A stretch of 46,958 nucleotides of DNA from Candidatus Poribacteria bacterium (GTDB lineage: Bacteria; Poribacteria; WGA-4E; WGA-3G): contig JAJDXV010000150.1 in the NCBI GenBank assembly GCA_022823085.1, forward strand, positions 1 through 46,958, written 5' to 3'. Both the position numbers and the translations under genes were made by a program. Position 1 is the stretch's first letter. Each line of letters opens with the position of its first letter. Shown here piece by piece: positions 8,796 through 17,429 of the stretch. A model generated the notes under the pieces. The model was not told the origin of the DNA, ran no database searches, and saw nothing but the letters and a program-made list of their open reading frames with translations.

Positions 8796-9536
8796 ATGGC
8801 AGCCCAATCCTCAAAAATCGAATGGACAGAATCTACATGGAATCCAGTAAGAGGCTGCACCCGCGTATCAGAAGGTTGTCGGTTCTGTTACGCAGAACGG
8901 ATCGCAGCACGATTTTCAGGCGAAGGCATGGCGTACGAAGGCTTGGCTGAAAACACCAAAGCAGGGCCGCGGTGGACACAGCAGGTCATCCCCGTCCCAG
9001 CCCTACTTAATGAGCCTCTCAAGTGGAAGAAACCACGCCGAATCTTTGTTAATTCCATGAGCGATCTCTTCCATGAAAAAATTGAATTGTCCTACATCCA
9101 GGAAGTCTTTGCTGTGATGAAGGAGGCACATTGGCATCAATTCCAAGTCTTGACAAAACGGGCAGAACGATTGTTAGAACTGAACGCCGAACTACCATGG
9201 TCATCAAATATTTGGATGGGGGTTAGCGTCGAAGATGAACGCGTGACAGATCGGATTGATGCGCTCTGCCAAACCGATGCGCATATCAAATTCCTCTCAC
9301 TTGAACCGCTACTCGGTGCGCTTCCAAATTTAAAATTAGATGAAATAGACTGGGTTATTGTAGGTGGAGAGTCGGGACCCGGTGCACGCGAAATGAAAAA
9401 AAAATGGGTCATTGACATACGCGAACAGTGTGCGGATGCCAACGTAGATTTTTTCTTTAAACAATGGGGCGGCAAACGAAAATCGACAACGGGTAGGGAA
9501 TTAGAGGGCAGGACTTATGATGAGATGCCGGTCTAA
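8796..9536 (+). CDS. DUF5131 / phage Gp37-Gp68 family three-Cys protein
   Basis: 246-residue protein of the phage Gp37/Gp68 (DUF5131) family. Three cysteines near the N-terminus (C21-x6-C28-x2-C31 in CTRVSEGCRFCYAER) resemble a radical-SAM iron-sulfur motif with wider spacing. Further family signatures are NSMSDLFHE, IWMGVSVE, FLSLEPLLG, VIVGGESGPGAR and FFKQWGG. It is cotranscribed with TcmP, with GAGGGGG as SD 5 bases before the ATG. Family assignment is firm, the function is not established. A modification or anti-phage role is possible because the family is common in phages and accessory islands. Confidence 0.88.
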   Translation: MAAQSSKIEWTESTWNPVRGCTRVSEGCRFCYAERIAARFSGEGMAYEGLAENTKAGPRWTQQVIPVPALLNEPLKWKKPRRIFVNSMSDLFHEKIELSYIQEVFAVMKEAHWHQFQVLTKRAERLLELNAELPWSSNIWMGVSVEDERVTDRIDALCQTDAHIKFLSLEPLLGALPNLKLDEIDWVIVGGESGPGAREMKKKWVIDIREQCADANVDFFFKQWGGKRKSTTGRELEGRTYDEMPV

Positions 9537-9570
9537 GTGCACATCAAACCCGACATCTCAACGGTTATCT

Positions 9571-10014
9571 TCAAACCCTCGGTAAATCGTCCGCAAGCAG
9601 TGCCTCAGAAACAGATTTTTTGTTTGACTCCTGTTCAGGACGCTCAATATGGAAATAACGGAACCAGTCTTTAAAATCTTCATCAGGAAAATTGCCATCA
9701 TAATGTTCTATGAACTGCTCATGGAAATCCTCCATATAGACACGCAAGTAGCCACTCGTGCGTTCAAGTGCCTTCCAATCAAAGATATTTGAAGGAATCT
9801 CAACCACACCGCCTTCAAGCATATTACGACGCATTTCCAAGTAATAAGAGTACCGAGTACCAACGATAAAATCGACGAACCGATCAAAGATTTTTGAAGG
9901 GATCTCAGGGATCCTGCCTTTAAAAAGTTTCTGCCGACCGCCCATCTCTTTTTCCAAGTCCCTATTGAGCATAAAACCGATGATAACATCAAAAATTTTT
10001 TCTAACATTCGCAT
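9571..10014 (-). CDS. Hypothetical protein with internal IPSxIFD repeat
   Basis: 147-residue protein that I do not recognise. It is rich in aromatic and charged residues, with no signal peptide or membrane segment. A short internal repeat is visible: GRIPEIPSKIFDRFVDF and, about 32 residues later, GVVEIPSNIFDWKALE. An AAAGGA lies just before paired ATG codons at 10014 and 10008; the second has better spacing. The gene converges on DUF5131 with a 34-base gap. Codon use is like the neighbours, so I treat it as real. Confidence 0.6.
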   Translation of the reverse strand: MRMLEKIFDVIIGFMLNRDLEKEMGGRQKLFKGRIPEIPSKIFDRFVDFIVGTRYSYYLEMRRNMLEGGVVEIPSNIFDWKALERTSGYLRVYMEDFHEQFIEHYDGNFPDEDFKDWFRYFHIERPEQESNKKSVSEALLADDLPRV

Positions 10015-10100
10015 TTATCCTTTAAGAGATACAAACACAAAAAAATAAAACCCGCCCCGATTTAATTTATGCCATTTTGCATGACAGTGAAAAATAATTT

Positions 10101-10219
10101 AGGACTTACGCATGCTTCTCTTTTGTAGCATAGACTGTTAGTCTGTGCCCCAAGAACGCTGTGTTTTCCGAGAAATATCTGCCAAAAAAACTGGCTGTCG
10201 TCAAAATTGCGTAAGTCCT
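10101..10219. mobile_element. MITE-like element, copy B (short form, 119 bp)
   Basis: AGGACTTACGCA at the left end pairs with TGCGTAAGTCCT at the right end. The length equals copy D at 36452 exactly. Inside, CTCTTTTGTA and GAACGCTGTGTTTTCCGAGAAAT are conserved. There is no coding capacity. The surrounding gap (10015-10286) holds only this element and A/T-rich flanks. Confidence 0.8.
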
Positions 10220-10286
10220 GTAATTATAACATTAATACAGAAACCGGTCAATTCAAAAATCGACGAATGTGTACCCAGAATTTAGA

Positions 10287-10315
10287 TTGCAATGCAATCC
10301 GAATTTTGCTATATT
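10287..10315 (+). promoter_or_regulatory. Promoter predicting a leaderless ZIP transporter mRNA
   Basis: TTGCAA (10287-10292), 17 bases, then an extended -10 TGC-TATATT (hexamer 10310-10315). The expected start of transcription, 7 bases downstream, falls on the A of the ATG at 10322. No SD precedes that ATG. Confidence 0.45.
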
Positions 10316-10321
10316 TATAGC

Positions 10322-11068
10322 ATGCTTATACTTTATCTCGCAATTGCGGTGGTAACGGTTCCACTCGGTGCAGGAATCGCCTTTGTGTCCAAAGTACAGC
10401 CAAAACATTTTGGCAACATTTTCGGATTGACCGCTGGTGCAGTCCTCGGTATCGTCTTGGTAATGATGATGCACCTCTACACAGAAGTCGGTTACACTAC
10501 GATCCTTGTGATGTGGGTCGGGTTCCTCCTCATCTCTGGGGTCGAATATCTCACGACGCATCGGCACGATGCAAACGAAAAGCATATAGATAACACGGAA
10601 AATAGATGGAGTGTTAATTTAACAGTCCTCGGTTTATCGCTCCATTCACTCGCCGATGGACTCAACTTGGTCATCGCAGCGAGAGAAGGCGGACTCGGCA
10701 TCGCCCTCGCTTTCGGTATATTGCTGCATCGTTTGCCGGTCGGGACGCTTATCGCCGTCGCACTCCTCCGAGATCAGATATTTGTTAAAGCATTGGCGCG
10801 GTTGACACCACTGATAATTGGACCGGTGATCGGCGCGATAATCGGAGAACAACTGCTACACGGCGTTTTCGCAGAACTCACACATTACGTAACAGCCTTC
10901 GCCGTAGGTACACTGCTGCACGTCGTTATGGATGGGTTCCGTGGTAAATATACCGCTGAGAAAACAGGTTTGAACCGCCTTGCAAAAGTCCTATTTGTCA
11001 TCGGATTCGTGCTGGCCTTTTGCGCCATCTACTTCTTTCAGGGATTTGAAGGTGAACATGTCCATTAA
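10322..11068 (+). CDS. ZIP family metal transporter
   Basis: Predicted inner-membrane carrier for zinc, iron or another divalent metal, 248 residues with about eight hydrophobic segments. The paired metal-site motifs are HSLADGLNL in the fourth helix and GILLHRLPVG in the fifth; canonical ZIP proteins have HSxxDG and HExPHE. The second motif has Arg in place of the usual Glu, which could alter selectivity. A variable His-rich loop (HRHDANEKHIDN) precedes the HSLADG motif, and the C-terminus ends EGEHVH. An ATG at 10292 would add ten residues, but the promoter lies across it, so the ATG at 10322 is preferred. The end overlaps the next gene by 11 bases. Confidence 0.82.
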   Translation: MLILYLAIAVVTVPLGAGIAFVSKVQPKHFGNIFGLTAGAVLGIVLVMMMHLYTEVGYTTILVMWVGFLLISGVEYLTTHRHDANEKHIDNTENRWSVNLTVLGLSLHSLADGLNLVIAAREGGLGIALAFGILLHRLPVGTLIAVALLRDQIFVKALARLTPLIIGPVIGAIIGEQLLHGVFAELTHYVTAFAVGTLLHVVMDGFRGKYTAEKTGLNRLAKVLFVIGFVLAFCAIYFFQGFEGEHVH

Positions 11069-13637
11069 ATGGCTATCGGAAACCATCGGAAACCATCGGA
11101 AACTATCGACAGTATGTGTCGCAGATTGTTCTCACCGCACAGCCGTTTTTTCGCGCCATAAGATCCTTTTGATGACAGTTATCTTTTCTATTTTAGTGTT
11201 CGTCATACCAGCAAAGAGTGAGCAAATCCCGATCGCAGTATCCGGTGAACCGAGAGCAACGATCCAAATCGGTGCCACTGCCACAGCACAAGAACAGTTC
11301 GCCGCTGAGGAAATACAGAATTTTGTCGAGCAATTCACAGGGACCACACTCGACATCCACACCAATAGACAACAGACAGAAACAGCGACAGTGATTGTAT
11401 TGGGTACGCCGAAATCAAACCCTACGATTGCTGGACTACAAGCGAATGTAGAACTCACACTCGGAGACGAACTTGGAGATGAAGGCTATCGTATCAAAAC
11501 TGTCGAAGTCGGAACTGAGATCGTTATCGTTGTAACAGCACACACCGAACAAGGTGTTATCTACGGTGCTTATGCCTTCATTGAGAAATGTATCACGGCA
11601 CTAACCGGTTTAACACCTGTACACCCAGATGTCGCGGTTGCTAAAGCGAAGACACTGCTCGTGCCATTCATAGATGAAACATCTGCACCATTTTATCCGG
11701 TGCGCGCTGTGTTAGAGATAGAAGACCCGGATTGGCTCGCTCGGCATCGTATCAACATGAGTGGAGGTGAAGGCGTTTGGACAGGGACAGGTATTGAAGA
11801 TGGACTCGGGACTGCCTTCAAATATGTCGATACACCGGCATTTGAAGCCCTGCAAGATGAACCAATAGCACAACGACAGAACCGCATCGCAACACTCAAA
11901 AACCGGTTTAATGCACTCAAACGGCGCGGTATTGATGCTTACCTCTTTATGTACGTAACCGGAGAACCGACAGAGGCATTGATTCGGCAGCGTCCGGATG
12001 TCCTCGGACCGACGGTACTTTACGGCGCATCTCGGAACGAGGTATCTTATCGACCGTTCTGCTGGTCGAAACCCGAATTTCATACGCTTACAAAAGAACT
12101 GGTTCAGGCGATTGTACGGACCTATCCCGCACTTGCAGGTTTCCACCTTAGATCGTGGGGACACGAAACGCGCGCCTGCAATTGTCCAGATTGCGGCGAT
12201 AGAACAGAGCAGGGACAGGCGAAACTCTGGGAAGTCTATTTTACGATCATCGACGCTGCACAACAGATCCGCCCTGATTTCAAATTCTATATTTCCGGGT
12301 ATGATAGCAGCTGGCTAAAAGATGCCGATGGTGCCTATGCACGGCGGTTGCCGAAAGGGACTATTTTCTCGCGGAAATGGGGAGCAGACGGTGAGCCGAT
12401 CGTCGATGCAGGGGTGCCTATCCCGCAAATCAGGGCACTCGGTGAAATTGGGCACCGCTTTATCGTTTTATCACATGAAGTGGAAGAGGTGATGCCGTTT
12501 TGGATGCTTGAGAGTGATCTGTTCGTACAAGGTGTCCGGAACCTCGCCAATAATCCCGAAGTTGTCGGGTTAGGCGGATTTACTGTTCAAGGCGCGACAC
12601 AAGGATTAGGCTACCTTGATAGACTCGTCAGCGCACGCCTCAACTGGAACATTGAACTCGATTACTTTCAGCTGCTTCTAAATGAATTGATAGCACGATA
12701 CGGAACCGAAGCAGCACCACAAATATTGAACGCGCTACGGGTAAACGGATGGAACATGGCAAACTATTTTTTAGACTACGCCGGTTCCCTAACTGTAGGC
12801 GGCACTTATGGAAGCGGTTCCGCAGGACTCGCAACGCGATTCTGGACGCTTATCGGACCGCGTCCGGTAGAGGACACACTGGCGATTCCCGAATTAGAGA
12901 TCGCTCAGTATGCATCGAACCGCTTCACCACACTCTTGGCATCGCAACAACAAGCCGCTAACGAGATTCGCATAGCAGCTGAAATCGCAGACCCGTTTGA
13001 TCTTGAAGCAGCCGAAGATTTAAGCGACGCGGTCGACTTAATGGCGTTGTGGGTGCTCTTATTTCAAAGTCGTACCAAATTAGTAGAAGCGATCATACTC
13101 GGCTATGAAACGGAAACAGAGGAAGCCATCCGTGCCAAAATTATCAGTGCAACAGAGTTCTCAAAGTCGATACAACCGCATATCAAAGCGATCAACGAAT
13201 ACATCCCACTTTTTGGATATTCGCATCAAACGATTGAAGCAGAATTGTTAAACACCTTAAACGCAGAAGCCGCTTGGTTAGCGGATTTCGACTATCGGAC
13301 ACTCCAAAAGCACAATACCGACTTTTCACCAGAGGAAACGCCTTTCAGGATTTCGGACGCGCATAACTATCCGAATCCGTTGAAGCGAGAAACAACATTT
13401 ACCTATCAGTTATCACTGGATGCAGATGAGGTTTCTATAACGATCTACACCACATCCGGACGGAAAGTCAAAACGCTGACGGAGGTTTCTGGAAACGAAG
13501 GGTACAATGAATCTGCCTGGGACGCACGAGATGATGACGGCGTGCTGCTCGCCAACGGTGTCTATTTTTATAGAATACGCGCTGTCGCCGGAGAACAGAC
13601 CTCACAGTTACTCGGACGACTGGCAGTGCTGCGGTAA
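11058..13637 (+). CDS. Secreted GH67-N-like protein with FlgD/T9SS-type C-terminal domain
   Basis: 859-residue extracellular protein. After a hydrophobic signal segment (TVIFSILVFVIPAKSEQ), residues about 50-190 resemble the N-terminal domain of alpha-glucuronidases and related GH20-like enzymes (AAEEIQNFVEQFTG, GTPKSNP, EGYRIKT, GVIYGAYAFIEK). A large TIM-barrel-like middle follows, with HLRSWGHETRACNCPDCGDR. The last 90 residues form a FlgD-Ig/type-IX sorting-like domain (NYPNPLKRETTF, IYTTSGRKVKTL, GVYFYRI). It probably acts on uronic-acid or acetylated glycans; no catalytic pair was identified. ATG 11058 has GAAGGT at good spacing and overlaps the ZIP gene. ATG 11172, directly before the signal segment, is the alternative start. 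Confidence 0.75.
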   Translation: MSIKWLSETIGNHRKLSTVCVADCSHRTAVFSRHKILLMTVIFSILVFVIPAKSEQIPIAVSGEPRATIQIGATATAQEQFAAEEIQNFVEQFTGTTLDIHTNRQQTETATVIVLGTPKSNPTIAGLQANVELTLGDELGDEGYRIKTVEVGTEIVIVVTAHTEQGVIYGAYAFIEKCITALTGLTPVHPDVAVAKAKTLLVPFIDETSAPFYPVRAVLEIEDPDWLARHRINMSGGEGVWTGTGIEDGLGTAFKYVDTPAFEALQDEPIAQRQNRIATLKNRFNALKRRGIDAYLFMYVTGEPTEALIRQRPDVLGPTVLYGASRNEVSYRPFCWSKPEFHTLTKELVQAIVRTYPALAGFHLRSWGHETRACNCPDCGDRTEQGQAKLWEVYFTIIDAAQQIRPDFKFYISGYDSSWLKDADGAYARRLPKGTIFSRKWGADGEPIVDAGVPIPQIRALGEIGHRFIVLSHEVEEVMPFWMLESDLFVQGVRNLANNPEVVGLGGFTVQGATQGLGYLDRLVSARLNWNIELDYFQLLLNELIARYGTEAAPQILNALRVNGWNMANYFLDYAGSLTVGGTYGSGSAGLATRFWTLIGPRPVEDTLAIPELEIAQYASNRFTTLLASQQQAANEIRIAAEIADPFDLEAAEDLSDAVDLMALWVLLFQSRTKLVEAIILGYETETEEAIRAKIISATEFSKSIQPHIKAINEYIPLFGYSHQTIEAELLNTLNAEAAWLADFDYRTLQKHNTDFSPEETPFRISDAHNYPNPLKRETTFTYQLSLDADEVSITIYTTSGRKVKTLTEVSGNEGYNESAWDARDDDGVLLANGVYFYRIRAVAGEQTSQLLGRLAVLR
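11074..11110. repeat. 10-bp tandem repeat (ATCGGAAACC) inside the gene start
   Basis: Three consecutive copies of a ten-base unit, ATCGGAAAC(C/T), followed by ATCGAC. They lie within the first codons of the GH67-N-like gene if translation begins at 11058. The ten-base period does not match the codon length, which suggests non-coding origin. The reverse complement of the same word (GGTTTCCGA) is tandemly repeated near 27252-27270. Confidence 0.7.
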
Positions 13638-13654
13638 AACAAAGGAGGTAGACA

Positions 13655-14758
13655 ATGCTTCGTGTGTATATCTTATATCTGACGCTTTTACTTTCAATCA
13701 TCGGTTGTAAATCGCAAACGCTACAAGAACATCTTTTAGAGCCGCCGCCACCGCTGATCAATTTCGCACTCAGCCGAAACGGCGCCACCGCAGATGCTTC
13801 GCAATCCGTTCCAAATCACCGCCCCGAGGAGGTCATTGACGGCGACACCACCTCCGAGACATGGGATGAAGGAAGTGGTTGGGGCAGCAGTTTAGAACAT
13901 CTTCGCACTTCGGACCTGAACAAGCGACCTTACGTGTCCGTAACACTCCCTAAACCTGTTGATATTCGTAAGATCGTTGTCTGGACAATTGACTCCGAAA
14001 AATATCCGGCACCCCAGTTCGGATTAAAAGACTACCGAATCGAGTATTGGCACGGCACCGGTTGGGGACTTATACCGTCAGGCAATACACGGGATAAACA
14101 GTATACAGCGCGAAATAACACCAAAGGTAAGCGAGAACACGAAATCCGTGACCGTTTAATTGCAAGCAAAATAAGACTTGTCCCCGTCTCCTCAAACGAT
14201 ACCGTGCGGAATTATCAACACATGGCTGGCAGACGCCCTGTGTACGATGTAGAAGGCATCGCACGCGTTTTGGAGATCGAAGTTTGGGGGTACGCCGCAC
14301 CCGAGGTACATACGCTTAAACAGATTGTGCAAGGCATCCCTCCGGAATCCGTCGGACATTCTGTACCGACCGAAACACAAGCCAGTAAAAATCAGGAAGA
14401 ACCAACAATCAAGGAGACCATCCAACGTGTCTTAAACCGATATGAACTTGGGTATGATATGGCTGATTTGACACAGGTGATGTCTTGTTTCTCACAGACA
14501 TATCTATCAAACGGACGCACATATCAAGACGTTCAAACCAAGGCAGCACAATTCTTTGAAACTTATCATCAGATTGACATGACACTGACCGATATCGACA
14601 TCCACCCGAACATCGTTGACGACACCGCAATCGTAACAGGGGGCTATACCTTACAATACGTAACGAAAACGGACGGACAGGTTAAACAGACATCAGGCAG
14701 AGTGACGTTGGTTTTCGCAAACGAGGCGGATACATGGCGGATCATTCGAGCGGAATAA
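13655..14758 (+). CDS. Lipoprotein with discoidin (F5/8 C) and NTF2-like domains
   Basis: 367-residue lipoprotein: a signal peptide ending in the lipobox IIGC (C18). Residues about 40-210 form an F5/8 type C (discoidin) carbohydrate-binding module (NHRPEEVIDGDTTSETW, PKPVDIRKIVVWTID, DYRIEYWHGTGW). Residues about 250-367 form an NTF2/SnoaL-like fold (VLNRYELGYDMADLTQVMSCFS, RVTLVFANEADTWRIIRAE). It follows the GH67-N-like gene by 17 bases with a strong SD (AAAGGAGGT), so the two are probably one operon acting on the same external glycan. Domain calls rest on motif recognition. Binding specificity is unknown. Confidence 0.78.
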   Translation: MLRVYILYLTLLLSIIGCKSQTLQEHLLEPPPPLINFALSRNGATADASQSVPNHRPEEVIDGDTTSETWDEGSGWGSSLEHLRTSDLNKRPYVSVTLPKPVDIRKIVVWTIDSEKYPAPQFGLKDYRIEYWHGTGWGLIPSGNTRDKQYTARNNTKGKREHEIRDRLIASKIRLVPVSSNDTVRNYQHMAGRRPVYDVEGIARVLEIEVWGYAAPEVHTLKQIVQGIPPESVGHSVPTETQASKNQEEPTIKETIQRVLNRYELGYDMADLTQVMSCFSQTYLSNGRTYQDVQTKAAQFFETYHQIDMTLTDIDIHPNIVDDTAIVTGGYTLQYVTKTDGQVKQTSGRVTLVFANEADTWRIIRAE

Positions 14759-14767
14759 TATACAAGG

Positions 14768-14822
14768 AACAGCAAAAAATTGCGCCGTCTTGGTGTTTTT
14801 GTTGCAATTTTTCGCTGTTTTG
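14768..14822 (+). terminator. Rho-independent-type terminator after the discoidin lipoprotein
   Basis: A 16-base arm (14768-14783, AACAGCAAAAAATTGC) pairs with 14804-14819 with one mismatch, leaving a 20-base loop and a trailing T run. It ends the 11058-14758 operon. Its right arm overlaps the -35 region of the next promoter. Confidence 0.65.
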
Positions 14823-14831
14823 TGGTATTCT
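14802..14831 (+). promoter_or_regulatory. Candidate promoter for the sppA fusion gene
   Basis: TTGCAA (14802-14807), 18 bases, then TATTCT (14826-14831) preceded by an extended -10 TGG. The predicted start lies about 50 bases before the ATG. The promoter sits inside the upstream terminator hairpin. Confidence 0.4.
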
Positions 14832-14887
14832 ATAGCATACGTTTTAAACCTCGGATTGGCGTAATCTACCGACTTGCAAACGCATAA

Positions 14888-17359
14888 ATGAAAAACATAC
14901 TGATTGTTACACCTTCATTTAGCAAGTACTTAGCTTATATCAGGAAGGCTGTTATTTCAGCAGCGTTCATCTATGGTGTGAGCGCGCTCTGTGCCGATGC
15001 CTCACCACCGAAGGTACGTACGCACTTGCCAGCGAGCTCCATCGCTATGAGCGATGATGCCCTATCCACTTTTTTTAATCCATCCGGACTCGCTACAGGA
15101 CGCAGTTTAAACCTATACTACCTCCGCACATATCAGAGCGATTGGAGCGGCGATGACGCTTTTTTTCTTGCCGTTCCAGGTGCCGGTTTCGGCATGGAAT
15201 TTGTTAGTGCCGACGCTGATATAGACTTTACACGCTACACACTCTCCGGCGGACGACATTTAGGCAATGGGCTCCACTGGGGCACGAGCTACAGTTGGAT
15301 GAATTCGGATAACACCGGGTATGATGAATTTCGGTCCCTGTCTCTCGGCTTGATGTACCGGCGGCGCTACATCTCAATCGGCGCAATGGCACGCGACCTG
15401 AATCGACCAACACTGCTCGCTGAGAAACTCGGACGCACGTACGATCTCGGATTCGCACTTCGCCCCGGAACCTGGCGGACAACACTCTCAATTGACATGC
15501 AAAAAACACAAGGTATAGAAGATTGGAAATTTCGCTATGCCTTAGAAGTACGTCCCATCCGTGAACTTATGTTACGCGGCACCCTAAATAACGACCTGAG
15601 TTTTGATGTCCGTTTCGGTATCAATATCGGGAATTGGGGCATCGGAACTGACAATACCTTCGACAAAAATCGAGACGTACAAGTCGGTGTCGGCTATTTC
15701 CAGTACACCAACACACCGACTACGAAACCACTGCTCCGCCGCCGTATGTTCCTTGACCTATCAATGCGCGCCCTGAAAGAAATCCTACCCATAGCAAAGT
15801 GGGATGACAATATCGCCGGTGTCCTCATCCGTATTAACGGGAACGATTACGGCATCGCGCAACTCCAAGAAATGTCAGACGCGATCCTGAACTTTAGAGA
15901 ATCCGGACGTATTGTGCTTTGTTATCTCACCGGCTGCTCCACCGGCGATTATATCGTCGCCGCGACATGCGACGGTATCCTTATTCATCCGTCCGCTGAA
16001 GTCCGGTTGATCGGTCTACGGACAGAACGCTCTTTTTATAAAGGCGCATTAGATATGATCGGGGTCAGAGCCGATCTTGAACATATCGGGAAATATAAAT
16101 CGGCATCCGAATCATTCACAAGAAAAGAGATGTCCGAAGCACAGCGCGAAATCCAGAATATTATCCTCGATGACCTCTACGAACAAATCGTAGATATCAT
16201 GGCAGAAGGGCGCGGGTGGAACCACGAAACTGTAAAAAAACGGATTGACACGGGACCCTATACCGCACGCCAAGCACTCGATGCCGAACTGGTAGACCGC
16301 CTCGTCTATGAAGATGAACTACACAATGTTGTAGCAGAACTCACCGACAACCACACCGACTTAGTGTCCTTCAGCGAATACGCAAACAGTAGACTTCATC
16401 CGCAAGACTGGCAGACACCACAACCGAAACTTGCGATTATTGAGGCAAAGGGGCTCATGCTGACGGGTGACAGTTTCATCGATCCAATTCTCGGAACACA
16501 AGTAATGGGCGCAGACACAATCGCTCAGGCTATTAGAAAAGTAAAAGATAACAATGACATCAAAGCAGTTGTGTTGCGGGTCGATAGCGGCGGCGGACTT
16601 GTCTCCGCAGCGGATACGATATGGCGTGAATTGGTACGACTCACAGAGGTCAAACCGCTCGTTGTCTCTATGGGGGATGTCGCAGCATCAGGGGGCTATT
16701 ATATAGCCGCACCTGCAGATACGATCGTCGCTGAACCCGGAACCATTACCGGTTCCATCGGTGTCATCAGCGGTAAGTATAGTTTCAAAGGACTCTACGA
16801 AAAACTCGGCATCCACAAAGAGATCCTCAAACGCGGTAAACACGCCGATTTTTACACAGATTACGGCGACTATTCGCCCGAAGAACAGGCAATTCTACGG
16901 AAACAGATACAAGAAATCTATGACGACTTCGTCAAAAAGGTGGCAGACGGACGAACCAACCTAACAATAGAAGATGTGGATCGGCTCGGACAGGGACGTA
17001 TCTGGTCCGGTAGACAAGCAAAGGAACACGGACTTGTAGATCAGTTGGGCGGCTTAAACCTCGCGATTGCGATCGCACGACAACGCGCAGGATTGGGAGA
17101 ACAGTCGTTTGAGATCATTCAATTCCCGAAAAAAACGTGGCTTTCACAAGCATTCAGCAACTTGCGGTTCCCATTTACAACCCAACCTCGCGCCGAACTG
17201 GCAAATGATGATGGGAAGGAAGCAGCAGCGGATAGCGGATCGCCCCTACGTTTTATCACGCGATACGCAGATTTGAACACCACGACAAAACTCCTAAACA
17301 TCATCAGAAAACAGAGGCTTTTTCTTTTGATGCCTTATCAGATAAGTGTAGGCAATTAA
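14888..17359 (+). CDS. sppA: Signal peptide peptidase SppA fused to an N-terminal PorV-like beta-barrel
   Basis: 823-residue fusion. Residues 1-40 form a signal peptide. Residues about 45-280 read like an outer-membrane barrel of the PorV/FadL type (SDDALSTFFNPSGLA, alternating strands, LSLGLMYRRRYISIG, VGVGYFQY). Residues about 290-800 are a 67-kDa-type SppA with two tandem domains. The catalytic dyad is present: Lys404 in GKYKSASESF and Ser601 in AASGGYYIAAPAD. SppA normally sits in the inner membrane and degrades cleaved signal peptides. The barrel implies an outer-membrane or surface location and another substrate. No SD precedes the ATG. The gene neighbours a free-standing PorV-like gene. 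Confidence 0.82.
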   Translation: MKNILIVTPSFSKYLAYIRKAVISAAFIYGVSALCADASPPKVRTHLPASSIAMSDDALSTFFNPSGLATGRSLNLYYLRTYQSDWSGDDAFFLAVPGAGFGMEFVSADADIDFTRYTLSGGRHLGNGLHWGTSYSWMNSDNTGYDEFRSLSLGLMYRRRYISIGAMARDLNRPTLLAEKLGRTYDLGFALRPGTWRTTLSIDMQKTQGIEDWKFRYALEVRPIRELMLRGTLNNDLSFDVRFGINIGNWGIGTDNTFDKNRDVQVGVGYFQYTNTPTTKPLLRRRMFLDLSMRALKEILPIAKWDDNIAGVLIRINGNDYGIAQLQEMSDAILNFRESGRIVLCYLTGCSTGDYIVAATCDGILIHPSAEVRLIGLRTERSFYKGALDMIGVRADLEHIGKYKSASESFTRKEMSEAQREIQNIILDDLYEQIVDIMAEGRGWNHETVKKRIDTGPYTARQALDAELVDRLVYEDELHNVVAELTDNHTDLVSFSEYANSRLHPQDWQTPQPKLAIIEAKGLMLTGDSFIDPILGTQVMGADTIAQAIRKVKDNNDIKAVVLRVDSGGGLVSAADTIWRELVRLTEVKPLVVSMGDVAASGGYYIAAPADTIVAEPGTITGSIGVISGKYSFKGLYEKLGIHKEILKRGKHADFYTDYGDYSPEEQAILRKQIQEIYDDFVKKVADGRTNLTIEDVDRLGQGRIWSGRQAKEHGLVDQLGGLNLAIAIARQRAGLGEQSFEIIQFPKKTWLSQAFSNLRFPFTTQPRAELANDDGKEAAADSGSPLRFITRYADLNTTTKLLNIIRKQRLFLLMPYQISVGN

Positions 17360-17429
17360 AAATATACTATGTACGGGTTAGGTTACCTAACCTTTATACC
17401 TAAAAACAACAGCCGGAGCAGCGCTAAAA

